The notes under the pieces are model-generated. The model saw only the letters and a program-made list of their open reading frames with translations. It made no database searches and was not told where the DNA came from. DNA of 64,000 nucleotides, taken from the NCBI GenBank assembly GCA_950022295.1, contig OX465601.1:176331501-176395500 (forward strand). Direction: 5' to 3'. How positions within the stretch are numbered: position 1 is the first letter of the stretch; each line of letters opens with the position of its first letter. The DNA comes from Bromus sterilis (Eukaryota; Streptophyta; Magnoliopsida; Poales; Poaceae). The position numbers were made by a program, and so were the translations under genes. Positions 1-9,795 of this stretch are shown piece after piece.

Positions 1-1798
1 GAAATAAATTCAAATAAACCAAATGACATATGCTACTGGTCCCATTTTAAATTCAACTCAAACAGAGTTGAAAGTTGCATATTTGGAAAGATAATTTTCT
101 CCTGATCATTTTTCATATATTATTTGTCCAATTTGGAGTTAATATGAATTTTCTATGAATTTCCAAAGTTTGGGGTATTTTCTGGAATTTCTGTAATTTA
201 TTAAATCTCTGGAAATTCCTTTACTGCGTCACTGTGGTGTCATGCTGGCGTCAGGGGGGTTTGACCCGAGTCAAACTGACAAGGGGCCCCACTGGTCAGC
301 CTCTGTAGGGTTAGACCCGGTTTAAGTTAACCCCCTGGATTAGATTAGGGGCACTGGGGCCCAGGGGTAGTGGGGTTAGGGGTGTGATTAGGGGTGGGTT
401 AGTGCTTAATTGCCCGGCGGTTAGCCGCCAGTGGCACGGGCACGGCGGCTTGGTCGCCGGAGTGACCAAACGGCCACGGGAGAGCACGGGGAGGACACCA
501 TTCAACTCAGCATCGTCTTCCGCATCATCTGGAGGCAACGGGGGTTCACGAGGTGGTCGGGAGAGACGACGGCGACGACTCCGGCGGAAACAGAGAAACG
601 GCGAGGTCGTAGCCTAGGCTAGGGAGCACGGTTTGAGGTGATCTTGGGTGCGTTCGAAAGCTGGGAAGGCTAGGTGCCAAACGCACGCACGGGTGCATCA
701 CCAGAGGCACTGAAGCGAGCTCCAGTTCGACCATGGCGGCGAGCTTGCTCTGAATCCATGGCGGAATCGGTTGTGGGGTAAACGAGACGCTGTGAACTTA
801 GGGAAAAGGTGAAGAAGCTCACCCTGAAGCTAATGGAGAAGACGGTGAGGCCGGGGATGCTGTGTAGCCGAGGAATTTGACGACGGCGACTCACGGGTCC
901 GGCGACTTCTCGGTGAAGCTGGCGTCGTCTGCTGAGGCGCTCGGGCTCGATTGCTTGAGGGGAACGATGAAGAAGCTTGCTGCGGTTCTTCTGGACACGG
1001 TGGCACGGCTCGGGGATGACTGTGGCTACGTGGGCTCGTCGGCGTGCTCCACGGCGGTCTTCGGGCGGCGACGAATCGGGCGCAGGAGGAGGAGGAAGAC
1101 GAAGAGGAGGGGGGGGGGAAAGGATCAGGACGGCTGCGCGGCGTCTCCAGCGAAGGGATAAGGCGCGGGACAGGCAGGCAGCTGCCTGTCGTGCCCACAG
1201 CGGTCGCCGGCGAGGTGCCTGCCTGCCTGGAGGGAAGAAGACGCATGTAACCCCCTCCAGGTGGGCTGGGCCGGCCAGGTGGGCTGCGGGGAGTTAGCTG
1301 GGCTGAAACCAGGTAAGTTCCTTTTTCCTTTTCTCTCTGTTTAATCTTTCCTTTCTTTTTCTGTAATTTGTTCTGGCTCTGATAAAAATACCAAACCATT
1401 TTATTAAATGCTGAAAACTTTTACATGGCCTCATAATAATATAGACTAACCACTTATGAAGTTTCAACATTTTTAAAATTCAAATGATTTGAATTTTAAA
1501 TCAAATAGGGGGATTTCTTTAATTCCAAGGTACTGTTTGAATATTTGAAAAATCTATGAGCATGGGGTGGGTCCCACATCACTTGATATGTGATCACACT
1601 CATTTATAAGACTTTTCAAAACTCTAACATGAATTTTTGGAAAAGATTTTTATCTGGCCTTTTGAATTAATTCATCTGGGGGGTGTTCCTTCTCCCATTT
1701 GGATTTTGAATTTGATTTCCAAGATTTCTTTTTGAAATTTTTACATGATGCAAAGGTACTAACTAACCCTAGCACATACCTAACAGAGGGATCTGACA
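1..1798 (-). mobile_element. TE-1: partial gypsy LTR (Tekay-like family), 5' end of an element lying off the left edge
   Basis: The segment aligns by eye with the LTRs of TE-7 (compare 36360-38140) in the same orientation: an AT-rich tract, a GC-rich block at about 400-1300, another AT-rich tract, then the terminus at 1798, where the minus strand reads TGTCAGATCC. No purine tract lies just beyond 1798, so this is the outer end of a 5' LTR or a solo LTR rather than a 3' LTR. The body, if present, is to the left of the window. The flanking five bases CAATC (1799-1803) are the candidate target duplication; the partner is out of view. The short ORFs in the GC-rich block are not credible genes. 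Confidence 0.8.
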
Positions 1799-2663
1799 CA
1801 ATCGGCCCACCCTTTCCTTCACCAAGACAATCATCCGATTGGTCGGCAGCTGGTCCGGGGTTGATACCTAGCAAGCCGATTGCCCAGAGCAATCGACCTC
1901 GCCAGGAACCACCAGTTGGACCAGGCGCAATCGGAACCACCTACCACCCAGTCGGGGGTATGATTACGAGGTCATAAATAACATATCCCGAGATATTTGG
2001 GTGGCAGGAAGGCCAAGTCACGTCGAGGATTTGCTGGAGATACGGTGTCGACCTCCCCGCCGATTCCGCGGACAGGCCGACAAGACCATACTCCCTAGCT
2101 CCACTGTTCATCCCTACATCCTACAAGCCTACAGCATGGGCCGCCGCTCGTAGGTTCCGGATCACCCGGAGAGGAGCAGTCGGTGGGCCCAGGCCGATTA
2201 GAGGATGACATCTGGGCCCATTCGGCAATGAAGTTACCGAAGTACCCTGGGGTCACACTATAAGAGCCAGGGTACCCCTCCTGCGTGAGGGACGATCCGC
2301 ACTAGTAGCACCATAACTCATTTCCTCCCAGTTCATTCACTGCTCGTAGTCACTCCTCAGGGAAGCAGGTGAGAACCTTGCCCACGGCGGCGGAGCTCAA
2401 CTTCCCCTGAGAAGATAGAGAAGCAGTTATTGTAGCCAGATCATTGATATACAAGAGACAAGCAGGAGTAGGGGTGTTATCTCTCCGGAGAGCCCCGAAC
2501 CTGGGTACATCGTGGTGTCTTCACCGTGCTTGTGCCCAACCCGATTCCGGCACCATCGACATTCTCTCCCTCGAGTCTTCCCCCTCACTTTAGCCATCCC
2601 ATGGCATCTGTTGTTAAATATCGACGACAAAGCACATATCGGTCCCACCGCGACATATGACAA
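1799..2663 (+). mobile_element. TE-2: unidentified LTR-like DNA with a promoter-like block
   Basis: I do not recognise the family. A TATA-like CTATAAGAG near 2259 is followed by a leader-like stretch and, near 2500, an 'ACCTGGGTACATCGTG' string that I associate with grass gypsy LTR leaders. A possible LTR end (...CGACGACA) lies near 2630. There is no convincing ORF. It is the host into which TE-3 (right side) and TE-1 (left side) appear to have inserted. Confidence 0.4.
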
Positions 2664-2967
2664 TGTCATATGCCCCGGATTTCCAACATGATATCACAAC
2701 ATTACAACTACAAGGATACAACATCTCATACAAACGACATACAACTGCCTTAATACAATACAACAGCGGAAGATACATGTCTGAGTACAGACTACAATAA
2801 AATGCCTAGTGGCAAAGAGAAAAACATCGATCCCCATAACCACACGGGTCTAGGCCCTCCGCCGGGATCCGCCTAACTATTCGTCGTCGAGTCTCCACGT
2901 GATTCGTTGATCACCATACCTGTTGTCGATGAAGAACCCTGAAAAGAGTTTGGGGGTAGTATCATGA
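2664..2967 (-). repeat. TE-3 3' LTR, piece 1 (outer end)
   Basis: On the minus strand this piece ends the LTR with ...GGGGCATATGACA. It holds the hairpin GTCTG-AGTA-CAGAC (2779-2792), present at the matching place in the TE-5 and TE-7 LTRs, which supports the family and orientation call. The left flank GACAA (2659-2663) is a candidate target duplication whose partner is not visible. The piece stops at CATGA (2963-2967), the duplication made by TE-4, and resumes at 18120. Confidence 0.7.
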
Positions 2968-5546
2968 TGTCACAACCCCAAGTTAGGTATGTTCTAGGAT
3001 AAGCTTAGGCCTTTGCATCATGATAAATTTTTCAAAAGAAATTGAAATGGGAGAGAGAACACCCCCCAGATGAATTAATTCAAAAGGCCAGATAAAAAGT
3101 TTCTCCAAAAATTCCTTTTGCATTTTTGACAAGTCTTATAAATGAGTGTGATCACATATCAAGTGATGTGGGACCCACCCCATGCTCATGGATTTTTCAA
3201 ATATTCAAACAGGAGCATGGATTAATCCAAAAACCCCTATTTGATTTAAAGTTCAAATAATTTGAATTTTAAAAAGTGCCAAACTTTATAAGTGTCTAGT
3301 CTAATATAATATGAGGCCATATAAAAAGTTTCAGCATTTTTAAAAATGGTTTTCTATTTATTTAGCAGTGCCAAAACACTATGCAGAAAAGAAAACAGAA
3401 AAGAAAAGGGAAAAAGGCTTACCTCACTTCTGGCCCATCTCATCCCCCAGCCGGCCCAAGCCCACATCCAATTTTGGCGTCTTCTTCCCCGCGCCCACAA
3501 GCTGTTCGCTGTTTTGCATGTAGACGCCGCCGCCGCCCCCTTGCCACGTCCTGCTCGCCGTGGACGGCCCCGAGCCCTCTAGACGCGCCACGGTGACACC
3601 CTGCCCCTCCCTGGTCACTCTCCCCCTCTCGCCGCTGCCTCTCTCGCGCTCTACGCGTTTTCCCCATTTCATCCGAGCGCCGCCGGGGTTCATCACCGTG
3701 AGAAACCGCGGCCAATGTCGACAAGAAGGCCAGCCACCATGTCCCTCGTGCGAAGCGTCGTCGTCTTCATCGATCTGGAGAAGTTGGCGCCCTAATTTGA
3801 ACCGAAGCAATCGCAGACGCCGCCATCGTCCCGCCGGAGCCGCCGCACGTCTTCTTCAATTCCGGCCACTGTGAAGCTCCTCCGATCGCGCCACCGTCTC
3901 CTTTGAGTTCACGGTGAGCTCCCAGTTCGCTCGAGCTACTCCGTGGTTTCCCTCCCGCTCTCTGTCGCTGTTCGCCATGAAAGCCGAGGAGCACCGCCGC
4001 CATGAACGACGTCGAGGAGGCTCCAGTGTTCCTCCGTCTCGTCCGCGACGTCCGTTGCATTCCTAGTGCTACCAGGGTTACGTAGCACTAGCTCAAGCCC
4101 AAGCTCTCCCCTCACAGCCACCTCTCCGTCGATCCCGTGGTTCCGGCCGCCGCCACCTTTGAAGACGCCGTCGTCCTGGTCACCCCCGAGGCCGCCCGCG
4201 TGCACCAGACGACGCGCGAGAGCACGGGCTACGTTCCCGTGGTCTCAGCGCATCGAATGATGCACGGGAGCAGCGGATCCAAGCAACGCCGCCGCGTATT
4301 TGGTCGCCGGCGACCTCCCGCCAGTGAGCCCACGTGTCCGGCGGGGTTAACCCTAATTAGCCCAGCCTTGGGCCACTGACATGTGGGCCCAGGATGTTAA
4401 TTAACCCTGGGTTAATTTTAAACAGAGGTTAATTAAGCCCTGTGTCACTGACATCCCTGGCCCACCAGTCAGCCCCCCCTGATGTCACAATGACATCATG
4501 CTGACGCAGTGAAACTTTTAAATCAATTTATTTAATTTCAGTAATTACAGAAAATCCAGAAAATAGCCAAATCTTTAGAAAATCATAACTAATTCATTTT
4601 AACTCCAAATTGGACAAATAATATGTCTAAAATTATCAGAAAAATACAAGGATTATGAATATGCAATTTGTTTTGATGTTTGACCATTTTTAAATGGGTG
4701 AACAGTAGCAAACATGCATATGGATCCTTTTCAAATTCAAATTTGGAGTGATTTTGCAATTGGCTTTGCAACACACTTAATTTGAATGGTTTCACCCCCA
4801 CATCAGAAAGATTATCTCAACTATACCACATCACTTCATGATCAACCTTTTCAAATGAACTTTCATGCATTCAAATGCATTTGAAAATCATCGATAAATC
4901 AAATGGAGTTTGAATTTGCATTTCAAATGCAATATACTCCTTTTAAATGGAATGCTCAACACATCAGTACCATGAACATCACCATTACAATCTTATTCAT
5001 GTGATTGTGCATTGTACATTATGTTGATCCTATGATTGTCATGTTGCTGATAGAAGTGAAGCCGGAACCCGAGATCACCCCCTTCGTTGAAGACCCTGTG
5101 ACTGAACCTCGTCAGCAAGGCAAGCAAACCCCCATTGATCATGTCTATAAAATCCCACTTCCCTCTCATGTCTCTCTTATGCATTGTTTAGGATGATCAC
5201 CATGATAACGTTTCTACCGCATAGTTGAACCCATATCCTTTGCATGACCTATCATCTTGTCACAGTAGTAAGCAAAACACAATCCTAGCAGATGTAGGAG
5301 TTGGTTGATATCATGTGGCCCCTGCAACTGTTACTGCTTATAGCATGCTTAGTGATACAACGAGGTTGCTTTTGATGTGAGTCGGGATGATGATAAACAT
5401 GGTGTTGATGAAAGTGAAATGTGTTGGTGAATCTACCCTAATACAAGGTGAACGATGAGAGGCTGTGTAGGAGTACACAGCGGGTTGTCTCGTTGAACAC
5501 CGCCTTAAGTCCGAGTTCTTGTGTGGTGATCTAAGAAGAAGAGTAC
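2968..5546 (+). mobile_element. TE-4: solo LTR of a Tekay-like gypsy, left part
   Basis: It starts TGTCACAACCCC directly after CATGA (2963-2967). Its AT-rich start and GC-rich block resemble the TE-7 LTR more than TE-5. It stops at AGTAC (5542-5546), an internal LTR position (compare 7796 and 16602, where the same sequence runs on into AACCACACATTGGG), where TE-5 begins. Its missing right part seems to survive as the end of the chimeric LTR at about 16860-18114, followed directly by CATGA (18115-18119). An LTR with its own duplication on both sides and no internal domain is a solo LTR. Confidence 0.7.
5146..5152 (+). promoter_or_regulatory. TATA box in the TE-4 LTR
   Basis: TATAAAA lies in the context CATGTCTATAAAATCCC, found at the same LTR position in TE-5 (7395, 16201). 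TE-7 has GATAAAA there. Confidence 0.45.
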
Positions 5547-5584
5547 TGTCACAACCCCAAGTTAGGTATGTGCTAGGATCAGAG

Positions 5585-5850
5585 TGTGACATCCTGGCTT
5601 AATAGGAATGATAGACTACTCATATCAACAAGGTGCACCTTCTTTTCCTGGAGCCCAGATCCAAAGAACTCCAAAGTTAAGCGTGCTTGGCTTGGAGCAA
5701 TTTGAGGATGGGTGACCGACCGGGAAGTTGTTCCCGGGTGCGCATGAGTGAGGACAAAGTGTGCAGGAAAGACTAGTGTTGGTTTGTGGGGACAGTCTAG
5801 ATCCCGCCAGGCGTACGCCGGGAACTGGTGGGTGTGTTCGGGGCGTTACA
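5585..5850 (+). mobile_element. Cassandra-type TRIM solo LTR containing a 5S rRNA-like sequence
   Basis: The 266-base unit runs from TGTGACATCC to GGCGTTACA and is flanked by a perfect five-base duplication, CAGAG (5580-5584 and 5851-5855). Its middle (about 5633-5752) is clearly related to plant 5S rRNA: the box A-like AGTTAAGCGTGCTTGG is at 5675-5690 and the box C-like AGGATGGGTGACC at 5705-5717. Short LTRs carrying a 5S-related domain are the defining feature of Cassandra elements. Only one LTR is present, so it is a solo LTR. It is absent from the partner LTR at 14233, so it arrived after TE-5. Confidence 0.9.
5675..5717 (+). promoter_or_regulatory. 5S-type internal pol III control region within Cassandra
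   Basis: Box A-like and box C-like sequences are near-perfect matches to the plant 5S internal control region, spaced as in 5S genes. The rest of the 5S domain diverges (for example CTTGGAGCAATTTG between the boxes), so this is not a functional 5S rRNA gene. Whether pol III recognises it here is unknown. Confidence 0.6.
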
Positions 5851-7394
5851 CAGAGGTACCTTGCATAAATGCCAAAAATTAAAAAAGAAAATCAAAAATG
5901 GGGAAAAGAAAGCCCTGAGAAATTAAATCAAATGACCAGATAAAAATCTTTTTCCAAAAATCATTTGAACATTTGGAAAATTCCTATAAATGGTGCTGAT
6001 CATTTTGAAAATGGTTTGGGAGCAATCCCTTCTAGCGTCGTGGAGACCCCGTGTTCTTCCCCCTTCCTTTTCCCCCTCGCCTGGACCTCCTCCTCTCTCT
6101 CCCGTTCGAAAACGCCCGAGCGCCCCCGAGCCCGCCGTCGTGCTCAGACGTGGCCACCGTGCCTCTCCCGTCGAGCCACCGTGTCCGGGAAGCTCCCCGT
6201 CGTCGACTTCGTCGATCTGCGCCAGTGATTCGAGCCAAGTCCCACCCGAAGCGACGCCAGCATTGATTTCTTCTCGCCGGCCGCAGCAACTCCGGCGAGG
6301 GATTCCTCACCGGACAATACCTCCCCGACCTCTCCGTGCTTCCCTTCGCACTCCTGGTGAGCTGCTCCGCGTCCGGATCCCCTCCGTTCATCTCCTCGTA
6401 CCTTCCCTTGCAAGTTCACCGTTAACCGGAGCTCCGGCAGCCGCCTCCGTCGTCGTAGCCGTGGCTACCAACCTCCCCGTGAGCCCCAGTTGGCTCCACG
6501 CGACGCGGAAGAGAGAGGGCTTCCTCCCAGTGCCCTCCCCTCCTTCTCCCGTGGCCGGAACGGCCACTTCGGCAACCCTCCGCCGTGCCCGTGCCACCGG
6601 CGGCTAACCGCCGGGCAATTAGCCCTAAACCCACGCCCTAATCAGCCACCCAGCCACTGACAGTGGGACCCACAGCCCCCCTAACCCTCGGTTTAACTTA
6701 ATTAAAACGGGGTTAACCCCACTGTGGCTGACAGGTGGGCCCCCCTAGTCAGTTTGACTGGTCAGCCCCCCCTGTTGACGCATTAAATCAAAAATATTTT
6801 AAATAAATAAGAGAAATTCCAGAAAATACCCCAAACTTTGGAAATTCATAGAAAATTCATATTAACTCCAAATTGGACAAATAATATATGAAAAATGATC
6901 AGGAGAAAATTATCTTTCCAAATATGCAACTTTCAACTATGTTGGAGTTGATTTTAAAATGGGACCAGTAGCATATGTCATTTGATTTGTTTGAAATTAA
7001 TTCAAATTCAATTCAAATGATTTTGCAACTTGGACCATGGAATTATACTATATTTCAACCACACTTCAGAGGCATATCATACACATTTGAAGATGATTCA
7101 AAATGATCAAACAATGTCACATGTAACTTGGTCAAGTTTGAATTCAAATTGGAGTTTGAATTTGCAATTCAATTTGCAATATACTCCATTTAAATGGAAT
7201 TTCCAAAACACATCAGAAACATATACATCAAGTTTCAACCTTCAACCATGTGTTTGTGCATTGTATTTATATTGCTTCCTTGTTTGTTGTTTGTCGAGTA
7301 GAGGTGGAACCGGAGCAGGAGGCTACCCCCTTCGTTGACGACACCGTTATCGAAACCTCGTCAGCAAGGCAAGCAAACCCCCATTGATCATGTC

Positions 7395-7401
7395 TATAAA
7401 A
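7395..7401 (+). promoter_or_regulatory. TATA box in the TE-5 5' LTR
   Basis: TATAAAA is in the context ATGTCTATAAAATCCC; the 3' LTR has the identical string at 16201-16207. Confidence 0.5.
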
Positions 7402-8148
7402 TCCCACTTTCCTCTCATGTCTCGCTTATGCATTGTTTAGGATGATCACCATGATAACGTTTCTATCGCATAGTTGAACCCATATCCTTTGCATGACCTA
7501 TCATCTTGTCACAGTAGTAAGCAAACCACAATCCTAGCCCATGTAGGAGTTGGTTGATATCATGTGGCCCCTGCAACTGTTATTGCTTATTGCATGCTTA
7601 GTGGTACAATGAGGTTGCTTATGATGTGAGTCGGGATGATGATAAACATGGTGTTGATGAAAGTGAAACGTGTTGGTGAATCTACCCTAATACAAGGTGA
7701 ACGATGAGAGGCTGTGTAGGAGTACACAGTGGGTTGTCTCGTTGAACACCGCCCTAAGCCCGAGTTCTTGTGTAGTGATCCAAGAAGAAGAGTACAACCA
7801 CACATTGGGCTCACTGACCCCTCTCATCCTAGTACCTCACCCCGTTCGAACCCCAAGAGTCGCAGTAGTTCAGAGTTCTGGTAAGGCTGTGGGACGGTCT
7901 GCGAAGTGGATGAACGGCTTTTCAAGACCGGCTTGGGACCCTGCACACATCGTTTGAGGCTGTACTGGAACCTCGGCCGGACTTCCATACGGATCCCCCT
8001 GAGATAGGCGACTCTCTGGACTAGAACGGAGCTGTGGGCGAAGTGTTGTGGTGGCATCATCGCTGTCATCTCTTGAACGGTGAGACGCAAAAGGCGGTAA
8101 CTGATGACACGTGTGTGTAGCGGTACACCCTTGCAAGGTTAACAAAAC

Positions 8149-8171
8149 TATTCGAATAGCCGCGTCCGCGG
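8149..8171 (+). promoter_or_regulatory. Conserved LTR module: TATTCGAATA palindrome and CCGCG-TC-CGCGG hairpin
   Basis: The ten-base palindrome TATTCGAATA (8149-8158) is followed by a perfect five-base-pair hairpin (8160-8171). Counterparts are at 45257-45268 (TE-7), 18499-18510 (TE-3), 22584-22593 and 31604-31615 (TE-6). The stem changes from CCGCG/CGCGG to CCGTG/CACGG with pairing kept. Function unknown. Confidence 0.6.
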
Positions 8172-8488
8172 TTAAGGACTTCTTGGAAAGCTGTGTTCGA
8201 TTATTAGACAACTTGAACCGGATACTCCTAAAATACACCAAGATAAGTGTGAGTGCTATGGTGTGCTTCTCGTGGGGAAGTCGAGGAAGTAACCATAGTG
8301 GTGTATTGGTTGAAGAGATGTAGTGGACTCGTGTACGCTTCTTACCTCAAGTCTGGTACTCGTAGTTCAGGACTAGCCAAGTCAAAGCTGGCACTTCTGC
8401 AAGTGAAACCCCACCTCCCTTTACAACCCCACCTCCCTTTACCTTGATACATATGAATGAGTAGTATAGCTCCTATGTAAGTCTTGCT

Positions 8489-8748
8489 GAGTACGATTTT
8501 GTACTCACGTTTGCTTAATCTATGTTTTAGATGAACCCACCGACCCCGATGGTGATTTTTACCCGAAGCTTGAAGAATGAAGACTCAGACCAAGACCAAG
8601 CTAGTGTAGTCCCAGTCAGACGACTGGTTCCCTCGTGGAGGGCTTGTTTTTAGATAAGGGTTCTCTAAGCCAATTGTTAAACTTGTCTGTACTCAGACCT
8701 ACTTGCTTCCGCTTATTTGTTGTAATGTTGGATCACATGCTTGTGATC
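8489..8748 (+). promoter_or_regulatory. Three further conserved hairpins in the TE-5 LTR 3' half
   Basis: GAGTAC...GTACTC (8489-8506), GTCTG-TACT-CAGAC (8685-8698) and GATCACA-TGCT-TGTGATC (8731-8748) are short perfect inverted repeats. The first two also occur in TE-3 and all three in TE-7. They sit between the TATA box and the polyadenylation signal and so would be in the transcribed part of the LTR. Confidence 0.5.
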
Positions 8749-8774
8749 TCTGTGTGCACTCTGTAAGAGTTATT

Positions 8775-8780
8775 AATAAA
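8775..8780 (+). terminator. Polyadenylation signal, TE-5 5' LTR
   Basis: AATAAA in GTTATTAATAAAGA; the 3' LTR copy is at 17566-17571. The position downstream of the TATA box fits the end of the R region. Confidence 0.45.
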
Positions 8781-9327
8781 GATATATACTTTGTAGAGAA
8801 TTGCAATGATACCTGCTGTTCATACAAGGCATGTGTGCTGCGTGTATGTTTATACCATGCATGTCTTTGTATGGGTTTTCGAGACCTTAGTTGTGATCTG
8901 GCTGGCGGTCTTTTATACACCAAGTGGCCCTTAGATGTGCGCAGGTTGGGGCATTGCGATGCGATTGTTCGAGACTCTGTCTCGTGCACACTTTGATTTA
9001 TGATTGAGCACGCCCTAGACCCCGACTAAGTGATCGGGCTGGAGTAAGTCTATGTAAGGGTTATAATACAATCGATAGTATGGTTGAGGCGACTTGTCTA
9101 TGAGTATCGGAGTTCACCACCCATATCATTTAGACTTGTGTGCGGACGATGAGGAACCATTTCAGTTGATCATCCGGCCTGGATGGGACGCCCCTCACGT
9201 TTGATGCTTTCCGAGAACGTTCTGTGCTTGGCCTTGTCTTCTTAGACAAGTGGGTACGGTTCTCGGCTCTCCATATGATTGTGTTGTAGCGAGGCTTGCA
9301 TACGCTAACCCCAGGTCCCGACAGACT

Positions 9328-9339
9328 TGGTATCAGAGC
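9328..9339 (+). other. Primer binding site of TE-5 (tRNA-iMet type)
   Basis: TGGTATCAGAGC begins four bases after the 5' LTR end at 9323. This is the usual initiator-methionine tRNA complement used by many plant LTR retrotransposons. Confidence 0.85.
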
Positions 9340-9795
9340 AGGACTGACTGTAGGATTATCAGCCTTGGCCGAAGTCGAGTCTAGCCTTCTATAGTTATAT
9401 AGTTACTATGGGTATATAAGGGAACAACGCAAGGCTTCTTTTTCTCCTTACCCTCATCGATCTGAGTTCTGAGTCACCATTATCTTTTCTACGGGATGAT
9501 AGGACTAGGCTCATCTATGTCTGATTAGAACATCTTGTTGATTGCCTCCTTATAGCCGTAGGATTGTCGTGGATGTCCAGAGTCTCCGTGTTTTGAGTTC
9601 CTTGAAGAAGTTATGTCCAATTTCTTCGAGGTTGTTTCAATTTCCATCCCAGTGTAGCCGTTATGCTGCCGGATTTGTTCCGTGTTTCTTTGAATCATTG
9701 CCTTTGCATTATAGTCTTCTCCTTCTGAAATCATATCCTGTTATCCTTGCCTCCATCGTACAACCTGTTTTGATTGTTGATTTTTATCACACAGG

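Larger units (their letters stand above)
5547..9323 (+). repeat. TE-5 5' LTR, carrying Cassandra and a ~384 bp deletion
   Basis: It starts TGTCACAACCCC and ends GGTCCCGACA immediately before the primer site. It is interrupted by the Cassandra solo LTR (5585-5850). Compared with the 3' LTR it lacks the sequence equivalent to 14445-14828, with the junction at 6029/6030. Taking out Cassandra and adding back the deletion gives about 3.89 kb, matching the 3.88 kb 3' LTR. A GC-rich block is at 6040-6620. Confidence 0.85.

Noticed and set aside
5633..5752. A true 5S rRNA gene
   Set aside because: Only the control region is well conserved, and the 5' and 3' parts diverge. TG...CA ends and CAGAG duplications show it is a Cassandra LTR.
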